A stretch of DNA of 5,799 nt from CAYPLH01 sp964411505 (GTDB lineage: Bacteria; Bacillota; Clostridia; CAYPLH01; DUMO01). Each line of letters begins with the position of its first letter. Position 1 is the stretch's first letter. Made by a program: the position numbers and the translations under genes. The notes below the pieces were generated by a model. That model saw nothing but the letters and a program-made list of their open reading frames with translations. It ran no database searches and had not been told where the DNA came from. This document shows, piece after piece, positions 5,283 through 5,799 of this stretch. The stretch is from contig CAYPLH010000114.1 in assembly GCA_964411505.1 (NCBI GenBank), positions 1 to 5,799 on the forward strand. Direction: 5' to 3'.

Positions 5283-5799
5283 ATTTTGATAGGTAGATTA
5301 GTGAAAGACCGTCAAGAGGAAATTGATACTGTCATTTGGACGGCAAGTAATAAAGTCAAAGAAATTCGTAGAAATTTTGATAGTAACAAGAAAAACATTA
5401 TTTTTGATTAAGCGAAAAAGCACTGCTTTTGAGAGACGGAAGACGAGAAACGTTAGTGCCGAAGTCTGGAGGAGGGAAATCAAATCGCCAAGCACGTATA
5501 TAATAATCAAACACTGATGTTAGAAAAATCAACATACTATATTTTAGATGCTCAAGGCAATCAATTAAGTATTTACGAGCATAGTATTGATAGTGCTTCA
5601 GGTTCGGTGTATTATTACCTAACAGACCGTAATATTTATGGAAGTTCTAGGCTTGGAGTAACAAAAGACACGATTAATATGTTTAATCCATACACTCTGC
5701 AAAGCTATGGTGTAATTGGAAACAGAAATTATGAACTCACCGATCACAGAGGAAACGTGCAAACGGTGATAAATGACATTAAATACCCACTTTCTTCCG
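5283..5799 (+). pseudogene. RHS core fragment broken by in-frame stops (3' end beyond window)
   Basis: In one frame, both sides of a short interruption encode RHS core. From about 5283 to 5408 it reads IGRLVKDRQEEIDTVIWTAS, NKVKEIRR and NIIFD. From 5475 it continues GNQIAKHVYNNQTLMLEKST, YYILDAQGNQLSIYEH, IYGSSRLGV, NYELTDHRGNVQTVINDIKY to the right edge. This is the standard order of the segment just before the C-terminal tail in Bacteroidota RHS proteins (DAQGN, LYGSSRLG, YELTNHLGNV). Stops TAA 5409, TGA at 5427 and TAG 5454 lie between the two parts. The 5' end is truncated: the signal peptide and most repeats are absent, and the fragment begins just after the immunity gene. ATG 5517 could start a shortened product of the downstream part, which stays open to the edge. 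It is either a displaced piece of a full RHS gene or the beginning of another cassette with a longer homology arm. Confidence 0.75.
5409..5474. other. Unexplained G+C-richer segment interrupting the RHS core fragment
   Basis: The segment sits between RHS codons for NIIFD and GNQIAKH. RHS proteins normally have about four residues there (such as YDxx), so roughly 54 bases are extra, a multiple of three that keeps both sides in one frame. It contains three stop codons in the RHS frame, a small hairpin AAAAGC-ACT-GCTTTT, and AGACGG that can pair with CC(GAA)GTCT further on. It is visibly richer in G and C than its surroundings. I see no target duplication and recognise no element. Confidence 0.45.

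Noticed and set aside
5409..5474. Group II intron or integron attC remnant
   Set aside because: The fold with GAGAAAC and paired AGAC/GTCT drew attention, but there is no GTGYG start, no recognisable domain V, and no proper attC core sites.
5323..5517. 64-residue + strand ORF across the RHS fragment
   Set aside because: It is out of frame with the RHS similarity on both sides, so it is a shadow of the pseudogene.

Overview
The window is AT-rich DNA that looks like it comes from a member of the Bacteroidota. The main reason is the style of the RHS proteins: core motifs such as YRYGFQGQEKDDEVKGAGN, RLGRFFAVDPLA and NNPLIYNDPDGN, immunity genes that encode lipoproteins, and starts without clear Shine-Dalgarno sites. 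I cannot name a genus. All genes read on the + strand.

Layout, left to right. Positions 1-899 hold the 3' end of an RHS-repeat protein whose body lies off the left edge, with a variable C-terminal tip (CT1). A four- to five-pass membrane protein follows at 902-1339 and is the candidate immunity gene. Next come three copies of a repeat of about 265 bases (R1 1360-1633, R2 1634-1896, R3 3494-3761). Each has a non-coding left block that starts sharply with GCACACTC, then a short coding block for the last stretch of an RHS protein. R1 carries no toxin and runs straight into R2. R2 leads into an orphan RHS tip (CT2, 1759-2802), followed by an 11-base-overlapping lipoprotein gene (2792-3460). R3 leads into another orphan tip with an HExxH metallopeptidase signature (CT3, 3628-4635), followed 4 bases later by a second lipoprotein gene (4640-5266). 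From about 5283 to the right edge lies an RHS-core fragment with in-frame stops, interrupted by an unexplained G+C-richer segment at 5409-5474.

How the parts work together (inference). This is a tandem array of polymorphic-toxin C-terminal/immunity cassettes. The orphan cassettes lack the large RHS shell and secretion part, so they are probably a reserve that can be recombined onto a full-length RHS gene through the shared repeats. The lone R1 copy looks like the scar of a lost cassette, and the mosaic pattern among R1, R2 and R3 suggests past exchange. All three candidate immunity proteins are predicted to sit in the envelope, which suggests the toxins are met in the periplasm or at a membrane. 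There are no tRNA, rRNA, CRISPR or transposase genes that I can see, and no intergenic stretch over 300 bases other than the repeat and pseudogene regions described.
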